Part shown: piece by piece, positions 12,601 through 27,000 of the stretch
Position numbering within the stretch: position 1 is the stretch's first letter
Layout: each line of letters starts with the position of its first letter
Assembly (NCBI GenBank): GCA_963989385.1
Contig: OZ022500.1
Location: 113,191,842 to 113,255,841 of the forward strand
Origin: Ctena decussata
Lineage: Eukaryota > Mollusca > Bivalvia > Lucinida > Lucinidae
Length of the DNA: 64,000 nucleotides
Reading direction: 5' to 3'
Position numbers and translations under genes: made by a program
The notes under the pieces: model-generated
What the model was told of the DNA's origin: nothing
The model's input: only the letters and a program-made list of their open reading frames with translations
The model's database searches: none

Positions 12601-15600
12601 ACCAATACACCTATGGCCTTGCATGGAGTACTAGAGTACCACCAAGACTGTTCAAATGGTGACCTTGGGTTTACCTTGACCTTTTTTGTGGCATGGTCAA
12701 ATATGGGAAAATGCTAGAACATAAGATTTCATGGAAAGTTTTGAAGATTTTGGCCTAAAAATGGTATATATGGTTGTCTTAATGAGTACATGAAGATTTA
12801 CAAGTGCAAGTGGTCATGGTCATTCTTTGACTTTGACCCAAAACTCATATTTTGACAATTTCAGACATGATAAGTAAAAGCCACCTTGCCAATTGTTCAG
12901 GTGAGCGATTCAGGGCCTCATGGCCCTCTTGTTTATTTTGCCTCTGTTAACTAGAACTTGTTCATAGATGCTTATCATTTTAGTACAGGATGAAAACTGA
13001 TGAATTTGCATCATCTAGATGCTACTGCTGGCCTAAGGTCAAGGTCACAGACTTTGAAATTTGTTCAATAGCTGCGTTAAAGTTTTGCGTTAAGTTTTTA
13101 GCTCGCCTGAACGAAAGTTCAGGAAGAGCTATTGTTGTCACCACGGCGTCCGCGTCCGCGTCCGCGTCCACGTCCGCGTCGGCGTTGGCGTCGGCGTCGG
13201 CGTCCGGATGGATGTTTTGGTTAAAGTTTTTTAAAGACCTATATCTCCCTAACCCATGGATGGATTCTTTTGATACTTGCACTGTAGTCAGATATTGGTC
13301 CAAAGTTTAACATGGTACCACCCCCACCCCACTCCTTGACCTTGATGTCAAGGTCATGGACTTAGAAAATTGGGAGTTTTTTGGGACTGGATGTTTTGGT
13401 GAAAGTTTTCTAAAGCCCAGTATCTCCTTAACCCATGGATGGATTCCTTTGATACTTGCACTGTAGTTAGATATTGGTCTAAAGTTTTCCAAGGTACTAC
13501 CCCCACCCCCCTCAGTGACCTTGATGTCAAGGTCATGGACTTAGAAAATTGTCTTTTTATTGATTGGATGTTTTGGTTAAAGTTTTTTAATGACACATAT
13601 CTCCTGAAACCATAGATGAATTCTTTTTATATTTGCACTGTAGTTAGATATTAGTCCAAAGTTTTACAGAGTACTACCCCAGCCCTGCTCGGTGACCTTG
13701 ATGTCAAGGTCAGGGACTTAGGAAATTTGGTCTTTATTAAAGTTTTTTAATTGCGTACTGATTCATAATGCATGGCAGAGATTTAGTTTACACTTGAACT
13801 GATGTTAGACACTTTTTTGAGTTTTTACAAAACACTATATACTTACCCGACTGGATGACCTTGATGTTAAGGTCATGGACTTTGAGTTTTGTCTTAAAGA
13901 TTTTGATTAGTTTTATATTAATGAAGACATAATTTCACAGTGCCACAATGGACTCAGTTGATACTAATACTTGGACTGATGTTAGATAACGGTTAAAGGC
14001 TTTGATACATCCTAGCCCTGCCCTCCTCCCCCCTACCCCTTAGTTCTTTGACCTTAAGCTCATGGACTTTGAAATTTCATGTGGATTTTTTTTTTTTTTT
14101 TTTTAGACATTTCTGAGATAGCTTTTGTTTATAAATGTGTTGTCATTATGGACATGCCTGCCTGAAGTTTTATACATAGCAGTCCACACCACCATAGCGA
14201 CTGTGTGATGGGCAAGCACCTATTCAGGCGAGCTATGCTGTCAGGCGACAGCTCTTGTTGCTTTTGCTCTGAACTGAAAGACTTAATTGTAACTTGTTCA
14301 TGTGTGCTTAGTGTTAGTATAGGATAGATACATATTAGTTTGCATCATCTGGATGCTGCTGCTGGCGTAAGGTAAAGGTCACAGACTTAGAAATTCGTAC
14401 ACCATTTGCATTACAAATTTGCCTTAAGTTGTATTTTATGCTTATATTTTAAACATACTGAAATAGAACCTTTTGCAATGCTACTAGGTTTACTTCTAGG
14501 TTGAAACGGATTAGTTGACATCATCTGGATGCTGCTGCTGACCTAATGTCAAGGTCACATACTTTGAAATTTGTATACTCTTTGCATTTAAGTCTTATGT
14601 TAATTCATTTTATACCCCGCCACACGTTAGTGGCGGGGTATTATGTTTTCACGTTGGCCGTCCGTGTGTCCTTCCGCTCTTATGAGAGGGTATTTGTGGG
14701 CTGAGCTGAGAGTACAAACCCCATTTGTGGGGTGAATTCGACTTTTGTGGTGCACCTCATTAGTCGAAGTTTTCTGACACCTTCTGTGTGATGATGAGGG
14801 GTAGATGGGTCATTTAAAATCATTTGTTTGCACAAGTTTTGTCCAATCTGTCCGTGATTGGACAAAATTTGTGGGTTCATGTGTACAGAGGGCACGTGTG
14901 AGCTGTGATCAACCCGCAAGTGCACTTTGTATGATTCTGTCCATAAAAGATAACCCCCAAGTCTGGGGTGCAACCTACAACAACACCCTCATGCGTCCGT
15001 CCGTCCGTACGTCTGTCCGTCCGCACTTCGTTTCCGTTCCATAACTTAAGTATTTATCAACGGATTTTCTTCAAATTTTGCATATTCGTTTGTATCGAGA
15101 ATGTCTCGCTTGGGATTGTTAATGGGCAAATTTTGTTAATTTTTGACAGAGTTATGGCACTTGTCAATGTACAAAAAATGGTTTCTGGCCTCTAGTTCCT
15201 TTACTACTTGGAGTATCATGATGAAACTTCACAAACATGATTGAAGTAACAAAAGCTTTTTATGAGCACAGAAATTTTATCATTGGGTGTTATCTGCCCC
15301 TGCCCTGGGACTATATACATGTATAAAATCATGAAAAATTCCGTATAAAATCAGAGTTTGAAGCAGTTTTTCTGAAACTTTCAGCAAATGATCAGAGTGA
15401 TGAAAACCTCCAGTGATGCTCAAATTTACCCCATGGGAGTCATCTTCCCCTGCCCCTGGCTGTAAACATGCATAAATCTGGAAAAATCAGTGTGTGAAAA
15501 AGGTTTGCAGTGGCGGGGTATCACACAGTCGTTTGCGATGCTTTTATTTTTTTTTTGCAGTGGCGCTGGCCGGGGGTATACGTGAGCCCTTGCTCGCTTG

Positions 15601-17984
15601 CTCTAGTTTTGCTCATTCTTCTAATGTTTATTGTATATGCAAGACAATTTTATCATTTCAACGATGTTTTAACTATGAATTTTAAAATTTCTGCGACTAG
15701 TAAAGGACAGAAAAGTGTTATACATGATAGTTACGTCTGTTTACGTCAGAAAACAGGTGACATATCTTAGAAATGCAGAAACAAAAAAAAAAGAAAAAAT
15801 GCAAAGGGCATCTGAGAACAGATGGTTCCATGACCACATTAGTCCTGATAGTAAACATAAAACATATCCAGATTGAAAATGAAGAAAAAGGTAGAAAGAA
15901 AGACAGCATTTACGAGTCCAAGTGAAACATAGAGCAACAGACAACTTGCAACTAGTCTTGCCATCACAGGCTGTTATGCCCTAATGTGCTTAAGTATTGG
16001 GACACTTAAAACCACTAATTTTCCATTTGTCCCAAATGGAAAATTAGTGTTTTTTAGGTGTCTCAATATTTAAGCATATTAAGGTAAGTTGCTAGTGGGA
16101 GAGCTGTATGTTAATCTTACAGTACTTGTTTGCAGAGGAAGATCACCCACATTTCTTTGGTTCCAAAAGTGGCCTATTTGGTGGTTCATCCTACGGCAGT
16201 CGTGAGATAGCTAAAGATGCAGAAGAATGTCAGAGCCGGTGTGATAAGAAAAAGAACTGTGTGTTTGTCAGTTCTGTTCCCCGAGCAGACGACACCAGTC
16301 TCTGCCATCTGTACACTGCAGAACCTGACATACTGGAGCAGAAAGAAGGTGCAATGTCTTGGAGGAAAATCTATACTGAAAAAGGTAAACTTCAAAGTGT
16401 TGTTAGTATAAAGAATTTTGAGGCATTTGCGAACAAAGCAGTCTTAGATCAGGTGGCACACATGCAGTCTGGTCAGTGCATACCAAATTTACCCAGACAT
16501 ATTTAAGCCTTACAGGGCTTTGAAAAATAAATTGGACAATGATAGACTCAAAGAGCACCTTACTTACCTTGACTAGACTGCACAATGTTGACAGGCAGGT
16601 GTAGGTATACACTGTCACAGTGTATGCCTACAGGCTTTTTTCTCGGCACAGCCGAGTATAATTTCACTTTTGTTCCACATTTTTACAAGATTTCATCAGT
16701 CAAATAACGCGTATGTCAACATTTAGCCAATAATGTCAAAGGTCAGTGAATATTTACTCTTCTTTTTTTTCCCCGTTGTACTGCACTGAGTGAATACTAG
16801 CACTTTGTCAGATGTTATGCCCCCGCCATTAAAAATGGGGGGGGGGGGGGCATATAGTATCACCGCTGTCCGTACGAGGGTAGCGTAGCGTACGTACATC
16901 CCGGTTGAAATGGTTTCCGTTCAATATCTTTTGAAAGCATTGATGTATTGAATTCATATTTCATACACAGCTATATAATCATAAAATACAGGTCAAGTTC
17001 GATGTTGGGTAAAATCCGTCAATTATTGTGGGAGTTATGGCCCTTTTTCGACTTCTGTTTTTATGAAAAAATGGTTTCCGTTCAATATCTTTTGAAAGCA
17101 TTGGTGTATTGAATTCATATTTCATACACAGCCATATAATCATAAAATACAGGTCAAGGTTGATGTGGTGTAAAATCTGTCGATTATTGTGGGAGTTACG
17201 GCCCTTTTTCGACTTCTGTTTCTATGAAAAAATGGTTTCCGTTCGATATCTTTTGAAAGCATTGGTGTATTGAATTCATATTTTATACACAGGTATATAA
17301 TCATAAAATACAGGTCAACTTCGATGTTGGGCAAAATCCGTCGATTATTGTGAGAGTTATGGCCCTTTTTCGACTTTATTTTGTATGAAAAAATGGTTTC
17401 CATTCGATATCTTTTGAAAGCATTGGTGTATTGAATTCATATTTCATACACAGGTATATACATGTAATCATAAAATACAGGTCAAGTTTGATGTCAGGCA
17501 AAATCCGTTGATTATTGAGGGAGTTATGGCCCTTTTTCGACTTTATTTTGTATGAAGAACTGGTTTCCATTTGATATCTTTTGAAAGCATTGGTGTATTG
17601 AATTCATATTTCATACACAGGTATATAATCATAAAATACAGGTCAAGTTCGATGTTGGGCAAAATCCGTCGATTATTGTGGGAGTTATGGCCCTTTTTCG
17701 ACTTCATTTTGTATGATAAACTGGTTTCCGTTCATTATCTTTTGAAAGCATAATGGTATATTGAATTCATATTTCATACACAGGTATATAATCATAAAAT
17801 ACAGGTCAAGTTCGATGTTTGGTAAAATCAGTCAATTTTTATGGGAGTTATGGCCCTCTTTCGACTGCATTTCATACAATAATGGTTTCCGTTTGTTAGT
17901 TTTTGAAAAGTTACTTGTTTCCAGGCTATTATTTCTGTTGGAAAGATATCACAGTCATGACCCCCCCCCCCTCTCCAAGCCCCT

Positions 17985-18022
<38 letters not shown>

Positions 18023-21000
18023 TTCCTTCTCTTGATCCAAGAAGCACAATACATCTGCCCAAGGATAACAATAAAACGATAACAATAAAACATGTACCAC
18101 AGAAGTCTGCCTTTGTGAACCTAGTTATGCTACAAGTGCCAGTACCTTAAACAAGGCGCCATCTTACTTAGGGCACTAGGCGGGGGCATCCCTGTCCTAT
18201 GGACACATTTTTAGTTTGTAACTAGATAACCCTTGGGATATCTTGATGAAACTTCATAGCAGTGTGTATGAAGGTCTGACAATGTGTCACATTTAAGATC
18301 GGTTGCTCTCCCTTTCTTTATTTTGAAGTTGTGTCTCTTTGATAAGATTCTTAGGCTATCTTTGTGTATACTTATCTTGTGCATACCATAACTTTGTAAC
18401 CATTTGGAATATTGTGATGAAACTTTATAAGAATTTGCATGATGACAAGACAATGTGTCACATATACGAAAGGTTGATGCCCCTTACTTAATTTTGGAGT
18501 AATTGATGTTTTAGATTTTTTAATAACATTGCAGTCATTAACTACAGGGTTGTTTTTCCTGTTTGTATGCATGTCCATTCTTCTATAAACAATCTTGTTC
18601 ATTCTGTAACTCCTTCATGACACTGAAACAGGTGTATTATGCACCGCTTGGAAAGCTCTTTTTTCAAAGGGAGACAACTTTTATGATTTCCAATTTGCTT
18701 CCCTGGACAACAAAATCCCTCTAAATGGAGTCTACTCTTAAAGAAAAAATTTGCTCCTAGGGGAGCAAATTCTGTCCTTTAGGAATAGACCATTCATTGG
18801 AAAGAGGGGCAAAAAGAAAATGGCTGAGTTGCTCCCCCTGAAAGTGTACCTATTTACCATAATGCAGCAGCACCCTAGAAAAAGGATCTCAAATATTTTC
18901 TGGTTAGAGTGATCTCTCTTAGTGATGTATCTGTGTACAGTAATAGCTACGTGGTAATCATGACAGACCCTCATGACAGAACCTCGTATTAGGAACACAG
19001 GTCTCATGAAAATGTTGACTGACAGAGTAAAAATTTACTTTTGCCTAAAACAAGCCCGGAGACTATCATCTAATGGATAAGAGCTCTGACTCGTAAACAT
19101 TAGGTCTCTCACCACTGTGGGTTCAATTCTCTGCAGCAGACATGTGAGAAAGCCAAGTTCTGCTTTCTGAAGAACAGTTGTTGTTTTTCCCAGGGAAATA
19201 TTCTTGAAAGGGCTGTAAAATCCAAAATGAAAAAAAAATAAAAAATTACTAATGCATAAAGAGGTTGTTCTATTTTGGTTTAAATAGTATGTATTCTTTT
19301 CAAAGGTCTGCATGTGACTGCATTATACAATTAACTCTTTAGGCACCAAAAAGCAGACAACAAAATTTACGTCTGCAAAAATTCCAAAAATGCCTTGTCC
19401 AAGAGATTTCATATTGAGAATTCACAGCCTAGAGGGCAAACAATGTAGATCTAGGTGAGGTGGCTCTTTATGAGCCGCCTCATCAGGATCTACGCTGTTT
19501 GCAAATTATGCTATTTTCGTCACTGGTGCTTAAAGTGTTAACACAGTGGATCTGAATGGGAGAGTCCATTTCTTCAGTCATCCTGTCTTGAAAGTAGTGG
19601 TTTTCTGTCATTTTGATTTTCTTCATCTGCCTTGTGTTCAGTCACAGCTGAAGCTCGTCTTTTAACTAAAATCCACACAACAATCATGAGAATTCCACAA
19701 ACAAGAAACAGCAACGCTGCGAGAGTGAAAATAAATTCATAGCCTCCTGTCATGTCTACAGCTACTCCTCCCAAGAGCCCTCCTACTAATAAACCAGCTC
19801 CTCTTAACAGGTTACATATAGCAACTGTTTGAGGGTATCTCTCAATCCCACGGAGTTCAAGTTGACTTCCGGGCAAGAAGGCCATTGCGATTCCTGTCGC
19901 TAAACCCTTCAGCACCACTCCTAAGGCTATGCCCCACAACTCATGAAAGTAACCCACAAGGAAATGAGCAACTCCCCATAGTATTAAAGCATAGAATGTG
20001 TGGACCATTGACTCTATTGTCTTGAAAATTTTGAGAAATAAAATACCAATAATCCGTCCAGCTAAACCGAATATTCCAAGTAATGACAAAAGAATGGCAC
20101 CAGTGTCTCTGTCAAATCCTCTAACAACTACCAGATCATCCACAAACCACATCTCCACAAAACCAAAGCTTGTGTAGCTAAACACTACAAATAGGAATAG
20201 TATAAACAAGTAGTCATTGAAGCAGTCAGAAATGGAGTCTTTGAAAGTTGTAACTTGCGGTTTAATGACAAGAAAATATTGTCTTGACATGTATATTACA
20301 AGTCCACATGGTATACCATTCAGAATAAATCCACTGATTAGGACCAAGCTTCCATTCCACTGATAAACTGACACCACAAACTGTGAAATGTAAGGAAATG
20401 AAATTTGTCCAAGCGTCCATCCAATTGTAAGAAAAGCTAAAGCAGTTTTCTTGTTTTCTCGAAAGGTGCATCCAACAGTAACAAAAGCTGACAAATAATT
20501 TATGCCCATTGATAATCCGCCTACAGCTCCAATAAGCACTATCAAGGTTGGCACAGTTTGTGCAAAGGAACTTACTAAGAATGCTGTTCCCGCAATAAAG
20601 GAGGCAATCATAACAGGTATCCCAGTTCCGTGCTTTTGGAGCACACCTGTAAATAAAACCCCTCCTCCAACCAAAGTTCCCATATAAATACTTTGCACGA
20701 GGGCAGCTTGTGAGTGGGGAGCAGCCAACACTCTTACTAAGTCCACGTAAATTACACCAAGTGCCATGCTTGTTCCACCGGAAATAAACAGTAGACTCAT
20801 ACATGTCATCAAAATGACTGCCTTTCTGACAGCGGTTGCTTCCTTTGAATGCTCCAGCTCCTTTTCAAGATTGAATGCATCGGTTGTCCTTTTTAATTTC
20901 CCATTTTCCTGTACAAGTGTAATTGTTGTATCAATTCTGTATTCATGATATGTAGATATGACATTCGGGTAATGTCCATGGTTGGGCAAACTGTAGTGTT

Positions 21001-24000
21001 TACCCTTTTGGCTCTCCAAACTTTCATAGGTATATGTAATTGTTATATTGGCTGGTTCATATAGATAAGTCCTTGTCATTTTCACAATTTTTTTTTTATT
21101 ATTATATTTTCCCAATCACAGCAAATAGGACTTCTTGCTGTTCGTTTTGAAAATGAAGTCTTCGTTGTGACTGAATACCACTCGTGTAACAACAAACTAA
21201 AAACTTACATGTTTTCAGTGTGTTCTTATACAAGTGGCATCATGAGAAAACATAACTTAAGACATGTATACTGCAAGAACCTGATCAGCCTGCACAATGC
21301 AAGTATTATTAGGAATGAAGAAGCTATATGAGCCGCCACACAATAAAATCAACAAAGTGGCATGTGCGCCCAGGGAAGATTCAGGTCAGCCTTCGCATTG
21401 AAGACACTGATCAGACTGGACGGATGCCCAGGCTGATCTGAATCTTTGCTAGGCGCTTATGCCATTTTGTTGATTTTCTTGTGTTGTGGCTCAATAACAC
21501 ATCAGAATAGAAATAGTAGATTACCAGATCAGAAAAAAATGGTTATAAGATAGTTTTAGTCTGCAGAAGTTACATTTATATGCTTTAACACTTTAAGCAC
21601 CAGAGAGGAAAATAGCTAAATTTGCAAACAGGGTAGATCTTGATGAGGTGGCTCATAATGAGCCACCTCATCTAGATCCACACTGTTTGCCCTCTAGTCT
21701 GTGAATTCTCAATATGATATAGCTTGGATGAAAAGTTTTTTAAATTCTGCAGATTTAAATTTTGTTGTCTGCATTTTTGTGCTTAAATAATTCAACAGGT
21801 TTTTATGCTATTTAGTTCATTGGAAGTTACTGGGGTTCCATAAAAAAGTTTTTCATATGTCAGTGGATAGTAAAATTAATTTTAGGTAAATTATAGTAAT
21901 TGATTTTGGTATAAGTTTTTTATCTAAATTTCCTATGCCGGATAATGGTATATTTCTGCTTTAATGAGCAATACAATACAGTGTGTGGGTTAAAATTATG
22001 TTTTCCTTTTATCAGAAATTACTATATTTAATGCAAATAGTGCAATTACAGTCCAGGATATGGCAGCCAGTATAATAATATGCAGGTGCTTGTTTAAACT
22101 CTATCAAATTGATAAAAGTTTTTACATGCACCTGCATAATTATGTCCCCCCACCAAAGGTGAGGGGGGACATATTGTTTTCAGTGCGGTTCCCGGTGCGT
22201 CGGCGTCTGCGTCACACTCTTGTATGCACGATATCTCTTGAACCAATTGATGGAATTTCACCAAACTTGCATGGATATATCATTGGGACAAGCTTAATAG
22301 CTGATTAGATTTTGGTGACCTTGACCTCATTTTCAAGGTCACAGGAGGACTTAAATGGCACGAAAATTTCTTGTATGCACAATATCTCCTGAACCAATGG
22401 ATGGAATTTCACCAAACTTGCATGGATATATCATTGGGACAAGCTTCAGAGCTGATTAGATTTTGGTGACCTTGACCTCATTTTCAAGGTCACAGGAGGA
22501 CTTAAATGGTGTGAAAATTTCTTGTATGCACAATATCTCCTGAACCAATGGGTGGAATTTCCCTAAAGTTGCATGGATATATCACTGGGACAAGTTTAAG
22601 AGCTGATTAGATTTTGGTGACCTTGACCTCATTTTCAAGGTCAGTGCAGGAATTAGATGACAATTTCTTGTACCCACGATATCTCTTGAACCAATGGATG
22701 GAATTTCACCAAACTTGCATGGATACATCATTGGGACAAGTTTAAGAGCTGAGAAGATTTTGGTGACCTTGACCTCATTATCAAGGTCACTGGAGGACTT
22801 AGATGACAATTTCTTGTAACCACTATATCTCCTGGACCAATGGATGGAATTTCCTCAAACTTGCATAGATACATCATTGGGACAAGTTTAAGAGCTGAGA
22901 AGATTTTGGTGACCTTGACCTCATTTTTATGGTCACTGGAGGACTTAGATGACAGTTTCTTGTACCCATGATAACTCTTGAACCAATTGAAAGAATCTAA
23001 CAAACTTGCATGAATACATCATTGGGACAGGTTGAAGAGCCTATTATAGTTTTGTGACCTTGACCTCATTTGCAAGGTCACTGGAGGGCTTAGATGACAG
23101 TTTCTTGTACCCACTATATCTCCTGAACCAAGGGATGGAATTTCACCAAACTTGCATGGATACATCATTGAGATAAGTTTAAGAGCTGATTAGATATTGG
23201 TGACCTTGACCTCATTTTCAAGGTCACTGGCAGACTTAGATGACAATTTCTTGTACTCACTTTATCTCCTGAACCAATGGATGGGATTTCACCAAACTTG
23301 CATGGATACATCATTGGGTCAACTTTAAGAGCTGATTAGATTTTGACCTCATTTGCAAGGAAATAGTCATCTATGATGGATATCTTTAGAACCAGTGGAT
23401 GTATTTTCTCCAAATTTGCCTAGTATTCTGATTTTACAGGTTTTTTATTCATAAGGAGGCATTGGAAATGGGCTGGTGGGGGGACATCAGTTTTTCTCTG
23501 AAAAACATTTCTAGTTGTATAGTGAAGTTCTGTAAATGGGACAGGATTTCAATACCAGCTGCATACAGGCATGGCAGTGTGAAACATCTTTATGAGGTAC
23601 ACTTCTAGACTTAACCTTCTAATCAGTTTATTTATGCATGTTCGAATTTCATAAATTACCATATTAATCTTGATAAATGCTTCTGCTGTAATAAATGCCC
23701 CCCCCCCCCTGCCTCTTTTTGGAAAATGATGTTTTATTAACTTGCATGAATTCTTGTTTGCTTCTCTGGATAAGATAGCTCTTTTGAAATGGCCGCTATG
23801 CCCATATATGGAATAAACCTTAATTTTTTTTCTGTAGAACCACTTTGCCAATTGCCTTTGGTTTGTAGCATCTGGGACTCTAGTACTACAAAGTTTTTAT
23901 ACATATATGATGATCCTGGGTTGACCTTGACTTATTTTGGAGGAAGGTCAAATTTGTTTCCATACACTTTTGAATAGGAAAAGCTGAAAAAGTTATTTTT

Positions 24001-27000
24001 TTTCTGTTGCTATTAGACTCTGTGATATGGAAATGCAGTGGACTTCAAGAGGTCAAGGTCATTTAGTGACCTTGGCTGAAGGTCACTTGGGTTGAATTAT
24101 CAATTTAAAGGCCTTTCTCTCAGAATCTTGAAACTTGGTATGTAGCATCTGGGACTCTAGAACTACAAAGATTATATAAATGATGACCCTAGGGTGACCT
24201 TGACCTCCTTAATGGCAAGGTCAAATTTTGTCCCTTATGCTTTTTAATTGGAGAAGCTGAAATAAAGCGTTTTTGTTGTTGCTATTGTACTCTGTGTTAT
24301 GAAAATGCAGTCTACTTCAACCCCTATGAATTTTAGAGGTCAGGATCATTAAGTGAAAAGGTCACTTGGGTTGAATATTTTAAGGTCATTTCTCTCTGAA
24401 ACTACTAAGCCTAGTTGCGTTCCTGACCACCATTTTGCACTGTTAACTTTATGTCTACAAAAGATCGGTAAGTTCATAATGAAAACACATTCCAAAAAGT
24501 TCATATCACAAAACAGTCTCAGTGCACAGAGGAGCCATCAGGACCTAATGATCAGGACCATTAGGTCCTCTTGTTTCTTTACTTTAAGCCCACCAAATCT
24601 TACAAATTTTGTAATGATTAAATTTTAAGCATTGGACTCTGGTAATTTGCAGAAGAGCCTGAGTGTAGTCTGTCAGTAGAGAAACATAAGTCAGGAGGAC
24701 CCTCTGACTATGATGAGTTCATGGTAGCTAGTGAAGATCTGTGCACCCTGGCCTGTCGCTATGACAACAACTGTGTGGAGTTGAGTGTGCAGCAAGATGG
24801 GACAGATTTTAGATGTGTACTGTATTATACCAGCCCAACAGTGCAGGATTATACTGGCAGCGTTCATTATACAAAGAACTGCCCAGGTATGTTTAAGATG
24901 TATGTATACAATTATGAAAGAGAGCACCTTGAAAACTCAAAAGTTTTTTGTCCCTTTCTAAATCCGCACAAAATTTTATGTTCCTGGTGTTAGAATTCTT
25001 TCTAATAGGGTATTGTCTGTGAAGCAATGAAATTGCTCCCAGATGGAAGCAGACTCTTTTTATGCCCCGGTGACAATAGTCATGGGGCATTATCTTTTTA
25101 TGCCCCCGTGATGATGGTCAGGGGGCATAATGTTTTACCCTTGTCCATCTGTCTGTCCATCTGTTTGTCCGTCCCCTCTAAAAAAAAGTTTTATAATCAA
25201 CTCCTCCCACAGTTTTTGAGCAATCAATCTGAACCTTGGCACAGGTAATGCAGCTTATTGTAGAATGTGCACCTCCCCTTTTGGAAAGAAAAAGATTATT
25301 TTTAACAAAATTATTGCTTTTTCAAACTTAGAAAATTTTCGAGAAATGGCTACTACAGGATGTCCAGTTTGTATAATCAAGTTTTTGAGCAATCAATCTG
25401 AAACTAGTCACAGACGTTACAGACATACTGTAGATGTGCACCTGCCATTTTGGAAAGGCAAAAATAATTTTTGACAAAATTACAGCCTTGTCAAACTTAG
25501 AAATTTTTCGAGAAACCTCTACTACAGGATGTCAAGTTTGTATAATCTACTCCTTCCACAGTTTTTGAGCAATCAGTTTGAAACTTGGCACAGATGTTAC
25601 AGGCATACTGTAGATTCTTTTTGAAAAGGAGAAGATTATTTTTGACAAAATTACGGCCTTTTCAATCTTAAATTTTTTTCGAGAAATGGCTACAACAGGA
25701 TGACAAGTTTGTATAATCGATTTCTTCCACAGGTTTTTAGCAATCAATTTGAAACTTTGTATAGGTTTTAAAGACATACTGTAGATGTGCACCTGCCATT
25801 TTGGAAAGGATTAAATTTCTTTTGACTAAATTATGCCTTTCTAAATTTTTTTTTTTTCTGGAAAAAGCTAGTAGGATACATGACGACAAGCTTGTATAAT
25901 TAACTTCTAGATGAACCCTAACACACTACTTTGGTTCAGGGGAGCCCAAAAATGTGGCTGCTTAACTTAATAAGACAGTAAATGTTGATCCTTTAATAGA
26001 GGTGACTGTATAAGCATGTTTGACTGTACCTTATGAAAAGGGAGTTCAGAGTTATCTGCCTTGTTGGTGTAAACATTGATCTGAAGACCTTCCTCACTTG
26101 TTATCTGTCATAGTGCTTTTGAGTTTGCGAGTACATGATGTGTATTGTTCAATTTTCAGTCACTCTGTGACAATGAAATCATTCCAGTGAATAAAAGTAC
26201 CAAAAAGTGTTTCACACTTTGGCATTATTGTGAAAACTTCTGTGAAAAGTCTGAACATGTTCTTACAGTTCTGAGAATGAGCTGAAGAAAAAGAAAACAA
26301 TGATTCCTGGTGGCAAACTCATTTGAAAAGGACTGGTAGCATACAGAAATTTCAGCTGCTCTAGTTATTTTTGTCACAGTTACGTTGTAATCAGCCATTA
26401 GATATTTGAGACTGATTTAGAGTCTAGAGGCCCTTTCATGTTCAATTTGTTCTTTTTATCTTCTTGAAAAGCAGCACAAGTACCAGCCTGCACATATGAA
26501 ATAGTGGATTTTGATAATGCTGTGATGAGAGGTCATGATTTCCGTCGATCTGTCATGGTAGATGACTACAGTCAGTGTAAAATTGAATGCCTTGCTGATG
26601 GTCAATGTGTGGCAGGAACCTACCAGGAAATGTCAGGATTCAAGTTGTGTTTCTTATACACGCAAGGCCAGGGAGAACTGATGTTTCCACTTGATGGCTC
26701 TTCTTTCTTCAAGAGATGTGATGGTAAGTGCGTAAATCTGGGAATTTCCAGAAATAAACTTATGGCTGGGGAGGGAGGTGCTTCTGTTATGTGTTTTGTA
26801 CCCATAAAGTCAAGTTTCCTATTTTAGTTTAGTTAGAATAAGAATTCTTCTCTTAATGCATAGAAGTAGTAATTCTGGTGCCTACACCCCACAATATGTT
26901 TGTTTCTGGAAGTGTCCAAATGTGTATATATGTTTAGGGGTATACAATTTTCATCTTTCTGTCCAGTTGTCATATAGTCATTTGTCCATTACATACTCAT

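Larger units (their letters stand above)
10841..15608. mobile_element. Pearl/Helentron-like element, TATACCCC type, containing three nested elements
   Basis: Starts ATACCCCTGGCATAGG then GTCGAGGGGTATATAC (5' hairpin) with a GTCCGTTCGTCTATC microsatellite. Host fragments resume at 12934-13099, 14260-14610 and 15544-15608. They share GATGCTGCTGCTGGC, AAGGTCACAGACTT and GCGTTAAAGTTTTGC. The 3' end is GGCCGGGGGTATACG, the stem-loop GAGCCCTTGCTC and TGCTCTAGTT, nearly identical to the end at 30890-30930. Confidence 0.7.

Noticed and set aside
12990..13310. Ser/Ala-repeat protein frames on both strands
   Set aside because: They are translations of the GGCGTCCGCGTCC microsatellite inside a pearl-like element.
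17761..18150. Frame encoding a proline-rich protein
   Set aside because: The prolines come from a C-run inside a pearl-like repeat. No splice context or conserved domain.
20262..20804. 180-codon minus-strand frame as a second protein
   Set aside because: It overlaps the SLC16-like gene in another frame and its composition fits a shadow frame.
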